A DNA stretch of 64,000 bases from Paraburkholderia dinghuensis (GTDB lineage Bacteria > Pseudomonadota > Gammaproteobacteria > Burkholderiales > Burkholderiaceae): contig NZ_RQIS01000012.1 of assembly GCF_003837865.1 (NCBI RefSeq), positions 1 to 64,000 on the forward strand, given 5' to 3'. Made by a program: the position numbers and the translations under genes. Shown here in pieces: positions 51,216 through 59,038 of this stretch (position 1 is its first letter; each line of letters begins with the position of its first letter). The notes beneath the pieces are model-generated. The model did not search any database. It saw only the letters and a list, made by a program, of their open reading frames with translations, and was not told the DNA's origin.

Positions 51216-51251
51216 ATAAAAAAACCGCCGCGACACAAATCGCGGCGGTTT
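51216..51251 (-). terminator. Intrinsic terminator of metQ
   Basis: AAACCGCCGCG (51222-51232) pairs with CGCGGCGGTTT (51241-51251); on the minus strand a run of T follows. It ends metQ transcription. Confidence 0.92.
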
Positions 51252-51296
51252 ATCGACAAAGCTAAATGCAGCGCCAAGCTGCAGATCGAGTACCGA

Positions 51297-52109
51297 TCAG
51301 AACGACGGCACCATCGCGCCCTTGAATTCGTCCTTGATGTACTGGCGCACCTCTTCCGACTGGTAAGCCGCGACCAGCTTCTTCACCCAGGGCTTGTCCT
51401 TGTCCTGGATGCGCACGGCGATCACGTTCGCGTACGGGCTGCGGATGTCTTCCAGCGCGATAGCGTCCTTGGTCGGCTGCAGGCCAGCGGCAAGCGCGTA
51501 GTTCGTGTTCACGATGGCCGCATCGACGTCGCCCAGCACGCGCGGCAGCTGTGCGGCGTCCAGTTCGACCAGCTTGATCTTCTTCGGATTCTCCGCGACA
51601 TCGAGCGGCGTCGCGTTGTTGCCGTTCGTGCCGGCGCCCGCGCGCAACTTGATGACACCCTTGCTCTGCAGGAGCAGCAGCGCGCGGTTCTCGTTCGACG
51701 GATCGTTCGGCACCGCGACCTTCGCGCCTTGCGGCAGGTCGTTCAGCGACTTCAGCTTCTTCGAGTACGCGCCCATCGGCGAGATGTAGGTCAGGCCCGC
51801 GGTCACGAGCTTGTACCCGCGCTGCTTGACCTGGCTGTCGAGGTAGGGCTGATGCTGGAAGCTGTTCGCGTCGAGGTCGCCGGCGTCGAGCGCGGCGTTC
51901 GGCTGGACGTAGTCGTTGAATTCGATGACCTTGACGTTCAGGCCTTCGCGCTTCGCGACCTTCTGGACGACCGACCAGACCTTGGCGTCCGGACCGGAAA
52001 CGGTGCCGACCTTGATGAGCTGGTCTTCGGCGCGAGCGCCGAAACTGGCTGCGAGCGTGGTGGCGGCGATGCCGGCGAGAAGGGCTTTAATCAGATTTCT
52101 GCGTTGCAT
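51297..52109 (-). CDS. metQ: MetQ/NlpA family methionine-binding protein
   Basis: A 270-residue periplasmic binding protein of a D/L-methionine ABC transporter. A signal peptide (MQRRNLIKALLAGIAATTLA) is cleaved probably after GARA; there is no lipobox Cys, so it should be soluble in the periplasm, unlike E. coli MetQ. The core KVGTVSGPDAKVWSVVQKVA, EFNDYVQPNAALDAGDLDANSFQHQPYL and VNTNYALAAGLQP are family-typical. metN and metI are not adjacent: upstream is the sco terminator and downstream a pseudogene. Confidence 0.93.
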   Translation of the reverse strand: MQRRNLIKALLAGIAATTLAASFGARAEDQLIKVGTVSGPDAKVWSVVQKVAKREGLNVKVIEFNDYVQPNAALDAGDLDANSFQHQPYLDSQVKQRGYKLVTAGLTYISPMGAYSKKLKSLNDLPQGAKVAVPNDPSNENRALLLLQSKGVIKLRAGAGTNGNNATPLDVAENPKKIKLVELDAAQLPRVLGDVDAAIVNTNYALAAGLQPTKDAIALEDIRSPYANVIAVRIQDKDKPWVKKLVAAYQSEEVRQYIKDEFKGAMVPSF

Positions 52110-52225
52110 GGAGGTGATGTTCCTGCTGGATTTTTTTCGATTTCACGGAATCGGGCGGCATCGTGTGCCACCCGCCGGAGGGAATGAATGGTCTCACAGA
52201 CCCGCTATTAAGCGAAATACGAAAA

Positions 52226-52243
52226 ACGCATACCGGTATGCGT
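52226..52243 (-). terminator. Terminator of the sco transcript (18-bp palindrome)
   Basis: ACGCATACC followed directly by GGTATGCGT is a perfect 18-bp palindrome, 8 bases after the sco stop. On the minus strand it folds as a 7-bp stem with a CCGG loop followed by TTTT. It could alternatively be an operator in the metQ promoter region. Confidence 0.65.
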
Positions 52244-52251
52244 GAGCGTGC

Positions 52252-52878
52252 TCAGCCGAGCAGCAGCTTCAGGTCGTGGACCCACGGCGTCGCGCCCTGC
52301 CCGTCACGGGCGAAGAGCCGCAGCTTGCCGGTCGTGTCGAACACGTAGCTCGCGGCTGTGTGATCCATCGTGTAGTTGTCGGGGGTGTTGCCCGGCACCT
52401 TGGCGTAGTAGACGCGGAAGTCCTTCGCGACCTGCTTGAGCTGGGCGTCGTCGGGGCGCAGCGCGGCGAACGACGGGTTGAACGCACTCACGTACTGGCC
52501 GAGGATCTGCGGCGTGTCGCGCTGCGGATCGACGGACACGAACAGCACCTGGACGCGCTTGGCGGCGTCCGGCCCCAGTTGCTGGAGCGCTTGCGAAATC
52601 TCGGCCAGCGTGGTCGGGCAGACGTCCGGGCAATGTGTATAGCCGAAGAGCATCACCACGACCTTGCCCTTGTAGTCGGCAAGCGAGCGCACCGTACCGT
52701 TCGAATCCGGCAACGAGAAGTCCTTGCCGAACTGCGTGTTGCCGGTGATGTCGAGATTCGAGAACGACGGCGGCTGCTGGCCACAGCCTGCAACCAGTGC
52801 GGCGCCGCCGAGGGCGCAGGCCGTGGCGAGCGCAACGAACGTGGTGCGCCCGAAGCGCGCGAGCGATTGACGGGTCAT
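52252..52878 (-). CDS. SCO1/SenC family copper chaperone for cytochrome oxidase
   Basis: A 208-residue lipoprotein with a thioredoxin fold that delivers copper to the CuA site. The lipobox LVAGC gives acylated Cys32; the copper-binding CPDVC is at about residues 83-87 (GYTHCPDVCPTT), and the third ligand His is in YTMDHTAAS. VSVDPQRDTP is a family motif. I take the Met at 52878. It lies 11 bases downstream of ctaB and is the last gene of the heme A/assembly group. Confidence 0.95.
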   Translation of the reverse strand: MTRQSLARFGRTTFVALATACALGGAALVAGCGQQPPSFSNLDITGNTQFGKDFSLPDSNGTVRSLADYKGKVVVMLFGYTHCPDVCPTTLAEISQALQQLGPDAAKRVQVLFVSVDPQRDTPQILGQYVSAFNPSFAALRPDDAQLKQVAKDFRVYYAKVPGNTPDNYTMDHTAASYVFDTTGKLRLFARDGQGATPWVHDLKLLLG

Positions 52879-52889
52879 GGGCCTTGTAG

Positions 52890-53795
52890 CTATACCCCGA
52901 GCAGGGCGTGGACGTAGTGATCGACGAGCAGTGCCGCAAACAGCAGCGAGAGATAAACGATCGAGTAGCGGAAGGTCTTGCGTGCGAGCATGTCCGAATA
53001 CTCGCGGTAGATCTTCCACGCGTAGGCGAGAAACACGACACCGAGCAGCACTGCCGCGGTGAGATAGAGGACACCGCTCATGCCCGAAATGAACGGCATG
53101 AGCGTGACCACGAACAGGATCACCGTGTAGAGCAGGATGTGCAGGCGCGTGTAGGCTTCGCCGTGCGTGTTGGGCAGCATCGGCAGGCCCGCGTTTTCGT
53201 AGTCCTTGCGGCGGTAGAGCGCGAGCGACCAGAAATGCGGCGGCGTCCACACGAAGATGATCAGCACGAGAATCCACGCATCGCCGGGCACGTGACCGGT
53301 GACGGCCGCCCAGCCGAGCGCGGGCGGCATGGCGCCCGAAGCGCCGCCGATCACGATGTTCTGCGGCGTGGCGGGCTTGAGCAAAAGCGTATAGATGATC
53401 GCGTAGCCGATGAACGTGCCGACGGTGAGCCACATCGTCAGCGCATTGGTGAACGTGTACAGCGTCCACATGCCGATGCCGCCGATCACGGCCGAGAACA
53501 GCAGGATCTGCTTGCTGGAGATCTCGCCGCGCGCCGACGGGCGCCAGGAGGTACGGCGCATCTTTGCATCGACTTTCTGTTCGACGAGGCAGTTGATGGC
53601 GAACGCGGCGCCGGACGTGAGCCAGATGCCGATGGTGCCGCCGATCAGCACCCGCAAGGGCACCATACCCGGCACGGCGAGGAACATGCCGATCACGGCA
53701 CAGAACACGGCCAGCTGGGTGACGCGCGGCTTCGTGAGCGCGACGTATTGGGAAATCCGGCTGCCCGGCGAGTGGGGGAGAGTTGTGCTTTCCAT
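52890..53795 (-). CDS. ctaB: Protoheme IX farnesyltransferase (heme O synthase)
   Basis: A 301-residue UbiA-family prenyltransferase with about nine membrane segments. YVALTKPRVTQLAVFCAVIG, the first Asp-rich region NCLVEQKVDAKMRRTSWRP and IFVWTPPHFWSLALYRRKDYENAGLPMLP are diagnostic. It converts heme B to heme O for CtaA. The start at 53795 (MESTTLPHSPG) is chosen as the first Met before the conserved region. It lies 10 bases after ctaA. Confidence 0.97.
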   Translation of the reverse strand: MESTTLPHSPGSRISQYVALTKPRVTQLAVFCAVIGMFLAVPGMVPLRVLIGGTIGIWLTSGAAFAINCLVEQKVDAKMRRTSWRPSARGEISSKQILLFSAVIGGIGMWTLYTFTNALTMWLTVGTFIGYAIIYTLLLKPATPQNIVIGGASGAMPPALGWAAVTGHVPGDAWILVLIIFVWTPPHFWSLALYRRKDYENAGLPMLPNTHGEAYTRLHILLYTVILFVVTLMPFISGMSGVLYLTAAVLLGVVFLAYAWKIYREYSDMLARKTFRYSIVYLSLLFAALLVDHYVHALLGV

Positions 53796-53805
53796 AGGGG
53801 GCGGA

Positions 53806-54915
53806 TCAAGCCGGCGCGGTGTCGCGCGCAGGGATAACGGCGCGGCCGGGGCGACTACAGGCAATTCTAAAGTTTAGCATGACGACGAAAAGCAGCAGGA
53901 TGGCCGCTCCACCGTTATGCGCGACGGCATTGGCCAGCGGCCACTGCAACACGATGTTCGAGAGTCCGGTGAGAAACTGGATCAAAATGACGATCAGAAC
54001 CCCATTTGCGGGACGTCGCAACGACTCGAAGCGCCGCAATTTGAGGGCGAACCATGCCAGATACGCGACGACCACGAGCGCAAACGTGCGGTGCGTCCAG
54101 TGGATCGCGACGAGCGCATCCTGGGTGATGACATCACCGTTGGCATCCATGCCGAGCGCGCGCCACAGATGGAAGCCGTGATGGAAGTCCATCGGCGGAA
54201 TCCACGCGCCGTTGCAGGTCGGGAAGTCGGTGCAGGCGAGCACGGCGTAGTTCGTACTCACCCAGCCGCCCAGCGCGATCTGGAACACCAGCAGCGCGAG
54301 CGCCGCGAGCGCGGCCACGCGCCAGCGCCCCGCCTCCGGTTCGTAAGCAGGCAGCGGCGTGATACGCGCCGCGAGCCAGCCGAGCGTGCCAAGCAACGTA
54401 AGCCCGAGCATCAGGTGCGTCGTGACAATGATCGGCTGCAGTTTCATCGTGACGGTCCACGCGCCGAAGATCCCCTGCACGACGATCAGCCCGAGCAGCG
54501 CGGTCGGCCACCACGGCGAGACGTGCAACGGCAGGCGCTTGATGCGCGCGCGCCAGGCGATCGCGGTCTGCGCGATGATCAGCACGCCGATCGCCATCGC
54601 AAAGTAGCGGTGGATCATCTCGATCCACGCCTTCGTCAGGCTGACGGGACCCGTAGGCATCAATGCATTGGCGGCGGCGATCTGCGCGTGCGCGATAAAC
54701 GGCGACGACGTGCCGTAGCAGCCCGGCCAGTCCGGACAGCCAAGGCCCGAGTCGGTGAGCCGGGTGAATCCGCCAAACATCACGAGATCGAGCGTCATGA
54801 ACGTCGTTATCCAGACGAGCTTGCGGAACTTGTTGTCGTCGGCTTTCACCCACACCCAGGAGAGCGGCAGCAGCGCGATGCACAGTCCGATCAGGCCCAG
54901 TTCCAGTACAAACAT
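53806..54915 (-). CDS. ctaA: Heme A synthase (COX15/CtaA)
   Basis: A 369-residue eight-helix membrane protein oxidising heme O to heme A. The first loop GGFTRLTDSGLGCPDWPGCYG is the type-specific motif with the Cys pair; His residues in IEMIHRYFAMAIG, VTTHLMLGL, AIHWTHRTFALV and AVAHNGGAAIL are the heme ligands. A second Cys pair occurs in LACTDFPTCNGAW. It is between the SCO-like gene and ctaB, all on the minus strand. Confidence 0.96.
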   Translation of the reverse strand: MFVLELGLIGLCIALLPLSWVWVKADDNKFRKLVWITTFMTLDLVMFGGFTRLTDSGLGCPDWPGCYGTSSPFIAHAQIAAANALMPTGPVSLTKAWIEMIHRYFAMAIGVLIIAQTAIAWRARIKRLPLHVSPWWPTALLGLIVVQGIFGAWTVTMKLQPIIVTTHLMLGLTLLGTLGWLAARITPLPAYEPEAGRWRVAALAALALLVFQIALGGWVSTNYAVLACTDFPTCNGAWIPPMDFHHGFHLWRALGMDANGDVITQDALVAIHWTHRTFALVVVAYLAWFALKLRRFESLRRPANGVLIVILIQFLTGLSNIVLQWPLANAVAHNGGAAILLLFVVMLNFRIACSRPGRAVIPARDTAPA

Positions 54916-54953
54916 CCCTTAACCTTCCTACTTGTGAATTCTTGCGTCGCGCA

Positions 54954-55616
54954 TCAACCAATGCGCGACCACTTGAGCAGCTTCGTCACATCGCGGTTGA
55001 TCTTCGACGGGTCCGCGTGCGCAGGGAAACGCATCATCAGGTTGCCGTTTGGATCGACGAGATAGATGTGATCGGTGTCTTTCGTTGCGTCCGTCGCGGG
55101 GAACCATTGCGCCAGCGCTGCCGGATCGGCACGCAGCATGCGCGTGTCCGGGTAGACGGTCTTCAAGACGTCCGAAACGCTCGCGCCATCGGTACGCAAC
55201 CAGACCGTCACGATCCGCTCACGCTCCACACCCTGCGCCGCGCGTACCTGTCGCATGAAGTAGAGCTTCGTCGCGCACGCGTCGCCGCACGCGCCGCCAT
55301 CCACCGAAATCATCAACCAGCGCCCCTTCAGCGACGCGAGCGGCACTGTATGGCCGTCATCGCCGGTCACCATCAGTGACTCGGGGATCGGGCGCTGCGG
55401 CGCGACGAGTTCACCGTAGCTCGTCGTGCCGCCCTTCGGCTTGATCACGTAATACGTGAAGTACGACAGCACGATGGGCGCCGCGCAAATGAGCGCGATC
55501 GCGAGCAACGTCCAGCGGCCTCGCTGCCACGAACCCTTCGGGCGGCCGTCGGGCTGCGTCGGCGAAGGCGACGCGCTGCGCCCGGCATCGGTCGAACGGG
55601 GTGTTTGCGTGGACAC
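54954..55616 (-). CDS. SCO-like cytochrome oxidase assembly protein
   Basis: A 220-residue protein with one N-terminal membrane helix (about residues 36-58, TLLAIALICAAPIVLSYFTYYV) and a thioredoxin-like periplasmic domain. A Cys pair occurs in DGGACGDACATKLYFMRQ in place of the SCO CxxxC. It is found beside ctaA in Burkholderiales. The start appears to be GTG at 55616, with AGAGG 8 bases upstream; ATGs at 55664 and 55676 are in frame but the added residues are not conserved-looking. It probably assists copper insertion or thiol reduction. Confidence 0.82.
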   Translation of the reverse strand: MSTQTPRSTDAGRSASPSPTQPDGRPKGSWQRGRWTLLAIALICAAPIVLSYFTYYVIKPKGGTTSYGELVAPQRPIPESLMVTGDDGHTVPLASLKGRWLMISVDGGACGDACATKLYFMRQVRAAQGVERERIVTVWLRTDGASVSDVLKTVYPDTRMLRADPAALAQWFPATDATKDTDHIYLVDPNGNLMMRFPAHADPSKINRDVTKLLKWSRIG

Positions 55617-55734
55617 TGCTCGAACCTCTTTCTCTCCGTGACGCGCTATGCAGGCAGCGCGCATGCCCGATGACATCTACGACTTCATGCACCGCTTTTT
55701 TGCGATAGCACGCGTCTGCCATTCTGAAGGATCG

Positions 55735-56475
55735 TCAGGCGTCCTTGGGGGAATGATCAGGACCGCGCTTTTTTGTCGCAGCCTGGCGTGCGGCATAAAG
55801 TCCGAATCCGAGCGCCGCAGCCGCCATACCCCACCACTGGAACATGTAGCCGTAGTTGCGGTCGACATCTGTGATTGGCTGGGGCCAGTCGCGCACGAGA
55901 CCGTCTTTCGACGCCGGTGCGAGGCCGGTCTGCTGGATCACGAACGGCTGTAGCGGCAGTCCAGTTTCAGCCGCATAAGACGCAACCGCGACATTCTGCC
56001 GTATCTTTTCGCGCGGTGCAGAGCCGCCCGCACCCAGTTCCAGCACACGCGTGGCGTCTGCACGTGCGATGCCCTCTACCGTGACGATGCCGTCCGGCGT
56101 GTTGTAGGGCGCGATCTCGGTGCGCTCGGCGAAATTGCGCGGTATCCAGCCCCGATTCACGAGGACATAGCCTCCGCCCTCAAGTCTGAGCGGCATCACG
56201 ACGTAAAAACCCGGCTGGTCGTTATACGGCCGATTGTCCAGGTACACGACGAGATCGGGCATGAAGGTGCCGGTCGCGCGCACGCGGTGGAATTCGATGT
56301 CCTTGAGCGGCAGCGGCACCGCACCCACGACCTGCGGCGGCGCCGATTCGAAGCGCTCGATCTGCGCTTGCAGCGCTTCCTTCTGATGCGCGCGTTCGCG
56401 CTGCCAGAAGCCGAGCCGGATCGTCACGGCCATCACGACGAGAATCAGCAGGGCCGGAACCAGACGGATCTTCAT
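55735..56475 (-). CDS. SURF1 family cytochrome oxidase biogenesis protein
   Basis: A 246-residue protein with membrane helices at both ends (about residues 5-22 and 213-232), as in Surf1/Shy1. The family motif LGFWQRERAHQKEAL follows the first helix; GFYVVMPLRLEGGGYVLVNRGWIPR and NYGYMFQWWGMAAAALG are also characteristic. It helps insert heme A into subunit I. It heads the second oxidase transcript (surf1, SCO-like, ctaA, ctaB, sco). Confidence 0.94.
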   Translation of the reverse strand: MKIRLVPALLILVVMAVTIRLGFWQRERAHQKEALQAQIERFESAPPQVVGAVPLPLKDIEFHRVRATGTFMPDLVVYLDNRPYNDQPGFYVVMPLRLEGGGYVLVNRGWIPRNFAERTEIAPYNTPDGIVTVEGIARADATRVLELGAGGSAPREKIRQNVAVASYAAETGLPLQPFVIQQTGLAPASKDGLVRDWPQPITDVDRNYGYMFQWWGMAAAALGFGLYAARQAATKKRGPDHSPKDA

Positions 56476-56580
56476 CGGGCACGTCCGGTGCGGTGCAAAC
56501 CCGCGATCAGTCCCCGCGCACCGGCGCGTGGTGACATAATGAGATAAGCGTTTTCAGGCACGCCAGATACCGTGAACTTC

Positions 56581-56790
56581 ATGCACATCCTGGTTCCCAT
56601 CGCATTTGCTCTAATCATCGCGAGTTTAATCGCCGCGCTCTATTTCATGATGCACGACCGCGGCCGCACCAAACGCATGGTCTGGTCGCTTGCGACCCGC
56701 GTCGGGCTCTCCATCTCGCTCTTTCTCTTCATCCTGTTCGCGCACTGGATGGGGTGGATACAGTCCACCGGCATTCCATACGGCCGTTAG
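56581..56790 (+). CDS. Twin-transmembrane DUF2909 family protein
   Basis: A 69-residue protein with two hydrophobic helices (ILVPIAFALIIASLIAALYFMM and VGLSISLFLFILFAHWMGW) separated by the basic hairpin HDRGRTKRM. It is the only gene on the plus strand inside the oxidase cluster, divergent from surf1 and convergent with ctaE, an arrangement I recall in other Burkholderiales. The function is unknown; a link with oxidase assembly is suggested only by position. A GTG three codons upstream (56572) is an alternative start. CATAAT at 56535-56540 may be the -10. Confidence 0.85.
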   Translation: MHILVPIAFALIIASLIAALYFMMHDRGRTKRMVWSLATRVGLSISLFLFILFAHWMGWIQSTGIPYGR

Positions 56791-56821
56791 GGCCATTTGG
56801 GCCGTTCGTGCCGTTAGGGCC
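56784..56821. repeat. Short direct repeats after the DUF2909 gene
   Basis: CCGTTAGGGCC occurs at 56784-56794 and 56811-56821, with a partial copy (GGGCCGTT) between. The first copy includes the TAG stop of the small gene. It is probably a slippage-prone micro-repeat. Confidence 0.6.
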
Positions 56822-56852
56822 GCCCGGAGCACAGGCGCGCGTCGCGCACGAG

Positions 56853-56888
56853 AAAAGCGCCTCTCCAGCGAATCCGGCCGAGGCGCTT
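56853..56888 (-). terminator. Terminator of the ctaC-ctaE transcript
   Basis: AAGCGCCTC (56855-56863) pairs with GAGGCGCTT (56880-56888); on the minus strand TTTTCTC follows. It lies 44 bases after the ctaE stop and splits the oxidase cluster into two transcripts. Confidence 0.75.
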
Positions 56889-56932
56889 CAGCTTCAATCA
56901 GCCGTCCTCTCTTCTTCTGCTTCGTGCAGCGC

Positions 56933-57790
56933 TCACAGCCAGTACACGACGACGTAAAGGCCGAGCCACACCACGTCGACGAAGTGCCAGTACCACGCCG
57001 CGCCTTCGAACGCAAAGTGATGGTCGGCGGTGAAGTGGCCGCGGATCAGACGCACCATCACCACCGTGAGCATCGTACCGCCGAGGAACACGTGGAACCC
57101 GTGGAAGCCGGTCAGCAGGAAGAACGTCGAGCCGTACACGCCCGAGGCGAGCGTGAGGTTCAGTTCGTTGTACGCGTGGATGTACTCGAACGCCTGAAGG
57201 CAGAGGAAGGTGAAACCCAGCACGATCGTCGCGGCAAGCCAGGCGATGGCCTTCCTGCGATGGTTCTCGCGCAGCGCGTGGTGCGAAACGGTGAGCGTCG
57301 CGCCCGATGAGAGCAGCAACGCTGTGTTGATAGTCGGCACGGGCCACGGTGTCATCGAGCGGAAGTGCGGAACGAGGTCGGCCGGTCCCTGGTTCGGCCA
57401 CACCGCCGAGAAGTCCGGCCAGATCAGCTTGTAGTCGAGGCTGCCGAGCTGATGCAGCGCGATGGCGCGGGCGTAGAAGAGCGCGCCGAAGAACGCGGCG
57501 AAGAACATCACCTCGGAGAAGATGAACCAGCTCATGCTCCAGCGATACGAGGTATCGACGCGTTTGCCGTACATGCCGCCTTCCGATTCGGCGATCGCGT
57601 CGCCGAACCAGTGCCAGAGCGTGAAGAGCACCCAGAGCAGGCCCGCCGCCACCCCTATCGGCCCCCACGACTGGCCATTGATCCACGAAGCGAGCGACCC
57701 GAGCATGACGAGCAATCCGATGGACGCGCTGATCGGATGCCGCGACGGGTGCGGAACGAAGTAGTACGGGCTGTCGTTTTGGCCGCTCAT
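56933..57790 (-). CDS. ctaE: Cytochrome c oxidase subunit III
   Basis: A 285-residue seven-helix subunit of the aa3 oxidase. YFVPHPSRHPISASIGLL, FSEVMFFAAFFGALFYA, LTGFHGFHVFLGG and the C-terminal AAWYWHFVDVVWLGLYVVVYWL are classical subunit III motifs; the Glu in SEVMFF corresponds to the proton-uptake-linked residue. It is the last gene before the terminator, 67 bases after the DUF2970 gene. Confidence 0.97.
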   Translation of the reverse strand: MSGQNDSPYYFVPHPSRHPISASIGLLVMLGSLASWINGQSWGPIGVAAGLLWVLFTLWHWFGDAIAESEGGMYGKRVDTSYRWSMSWFIFSEVMFFAAFFGALFYARAIALHQLGSLDYKLIWPDFSAVWPNQGPADLVPHFRSMTPWPVPTINTALLLSSGATLTVSHHALRENHRRKAIAWLAATIVLGFTFLCLQAFEYIHAYNELNLTLASGVYGSTFFLLTGFHGFHVFLGGTMLTVVMVRLIRGHFTADHHFAFEGAAWYWHFVDVVWLGLYVVVYWL

Positions 57791-57857
57791 GCCTGATTCT
57801 CCAGTTTCCAGTTGCGCCGGTTGCGTTCCGGCTACCTGTCTTCGTTATTGCTGCGTG

Positions 57858-58085
57858 CTACCCCGCCACGGCGTGCACGATCAAAAGCAGCACGCCGATG
57901 AAGATCGCTGCGCCGACCAGCCCCGCGACGATCAGCGCCGCGGGATGCAAGTGCGCCGCATCGGACTCGAGGTCGGCGCGCTTGCGCACGCCGAGAAACG
58001 ACCACGCGACCGCCTTGACGAGCTGCAACACGCCGCCCTTCGTTTTCTTCGCCGCCCCGCCTTCACCGTTCGTGCCGCCGTTCAT
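57858..58085 (-). CDS. DUF2970 family small membrane protein
   Basis: A 75-residue protein: a Gly-rich N-terminus, an amphipathic segment GGVLQLVKAVAWSFLGVRKRADLESD typical of DUF2970, and one C-terminal membrane helix (AALIVAGLVGAAIFIGVLLLIVHAV). It is consistently found between ctaG and ctaE in Betaproteobacteria. Its role in oxidase assembly is unproven. Confidence 0.85.
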   Translation of the reverse strand: MNGGTNGEGGAAKKTKGGVLQLVKAVAWSFLGVRKRADLESDAAHLHPAALIVAGLVGAAIFIGVLLLIVHAVAG

Positions 58086-58138
58086 GGGCGTCAGATCTCC
58101 GTGCGCCTTGCTGCGTCCCGCCCCCCGGCCGCGCCGGC

Positions 58139-58726
58139 TTACGCGCCGGCGCCAGCAGTTTTTGCCGGCGGCGGTGTGTTCGCCGCGGTGGGCGTGTTCA
58201 TTTCGAAGAACGTGTACGACAGCGTGATCGTCTTCACGTCCTTCGGCAATTTCGGATCGATCACAAACACCACCGGCATGCGCCGCGACTCGCCCGCTTT
58301 CAGCGTCTGCTGCGTGAAGCAGAAGCACTCGATCTTGTGGAAGTACTCGGTCGCCTGTTTCGGCGCGTAGCTCGGGATCGCCTGCGCTTTCACCGTGCGT
58401 CCTTCGTGATTCGACAACTCGTACATCACCGTCATCACTGCGCCCGGATGCACGTCGAGGCTCGACTGCTCGGGCTTGAAGCCAAGCAGTCCGCGCGCGT
58501 TCGCGTCGAACTCGACCGACACCGTGCGTGTCATGTCGACCTGCGTGTTGCGCGCGTCGCGCTCGGTGGCGTCGCGTTTTACCAGGTTGTTGACGCCGGT
58601 GATCTGGCAAATCGCGCGATACATCGGGATCAGCGCGAAGCCAAAACCGAACATCAGGCACGCCACGACGACGAGCTTGATGAGCATCGAACGGTTGATG
58701 GCGCGGTCGCTATCCCTTTGCTGCAT
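58139..58726 (-). CDS. ctaG: Cytochrome c oxidase assembly protein CtaG (Cox11)
   Basis: A 195-residue copper chaperone for the CuB site of subunit I. One N-terminal helix (about residues 14-33, MLIKLVVVACLMFGFGFALI) anchors the periplasmic Ig-like domain. The copper-binding CFCF motif is in KIECFCFTQQTL, and another conserved Cys is in YRAICQITG. The C-terminus is Ala/Pro-rich. It follows the small assembly protein gene and precedes the DUF2970 gene. Confidence 0.96.
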   Translation of the reverse strand: MQQRDSDRAINRSMLIKLVVVACLMFGFGFALIPMYRAICQITGVNNLVKRDATERDARNTQVDMTRTVSVEFDANARGLLGFKPEQSSLDVHPGAVMTVMYELSNHEGRTVKAQAIPSYAPKQATEYFHKIECFCFTQQTLKAGESRRMPVVFVIDPKLPKDVKTITLSYTFFEMNTPTAANTPPPAKTAGAGA

Positions 58727-58771
58727 GGTCGTCGGCCTTCCTTGAACAGTCTTCGCGCAGGACGTACCGGC

Positions 58772-58912
58772 TCACTGCGCGCCGAAGTACACCTGCTTGA
58801 CGATGGCGCTCACAAAAAAGGCGGCGACGATCGCGAGCAGGATCAGCCCGAGTCGTAGATTGCCCGCGCGGATCTGCTCGGGCGTTCGTCTCTTTTGCGG
58901 ATTCCGGGTCAT
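58772..58912 (-). CDS. Small cytochrome oxidase assembly protein
   Basis: A 46-residue protein: basic N-terminus MTRNPQKRRTPEQIRAGN, then one membrane helix (LGLILLAIVAAFFVSAIV), ending KQVYFGAQ. I recall such proteins annotated between ctaD and ctaG in Burkholderiales as small oxidase assembly proteins. AAAGG lies 10 bases before the ATG. No enzymatic motif; it probably stabilises subunit I or CtaG. Confidence 0.75.
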   Translation of the reverse strand: MTRNPQKRRTPEQIRAGNLRLGLILLAIVAAFFVSAIVKQVYFGAQ

Positions 58913-59038
58913 GCGTGCGTTGCCTTTTACTGGAGCCTGCGGCGCGCTGCCTGATCGTGCCCGTGGCCCCTACGTTCACTCGCCTCGGCCTTGCGGCTGC
59001 GCGCGCCACGCATGCAGCCGGACATCACCATCAACGGA

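Noticed and set aside
52226..52243. 18-bp palindrome as an operator of metQ
   Set aside because: It lies 8 bases after the sco stop and is followed by a T run on the sco strand, so a terminator is the simpler explanation, though dual use is not excluded.
58927..59025. A 32-codon minus-strand frame between ctaD and the small assembly protein gene
   Set aside because: It is very basic, has no membrane helix or recognised motif, and the ribosome site is poor.
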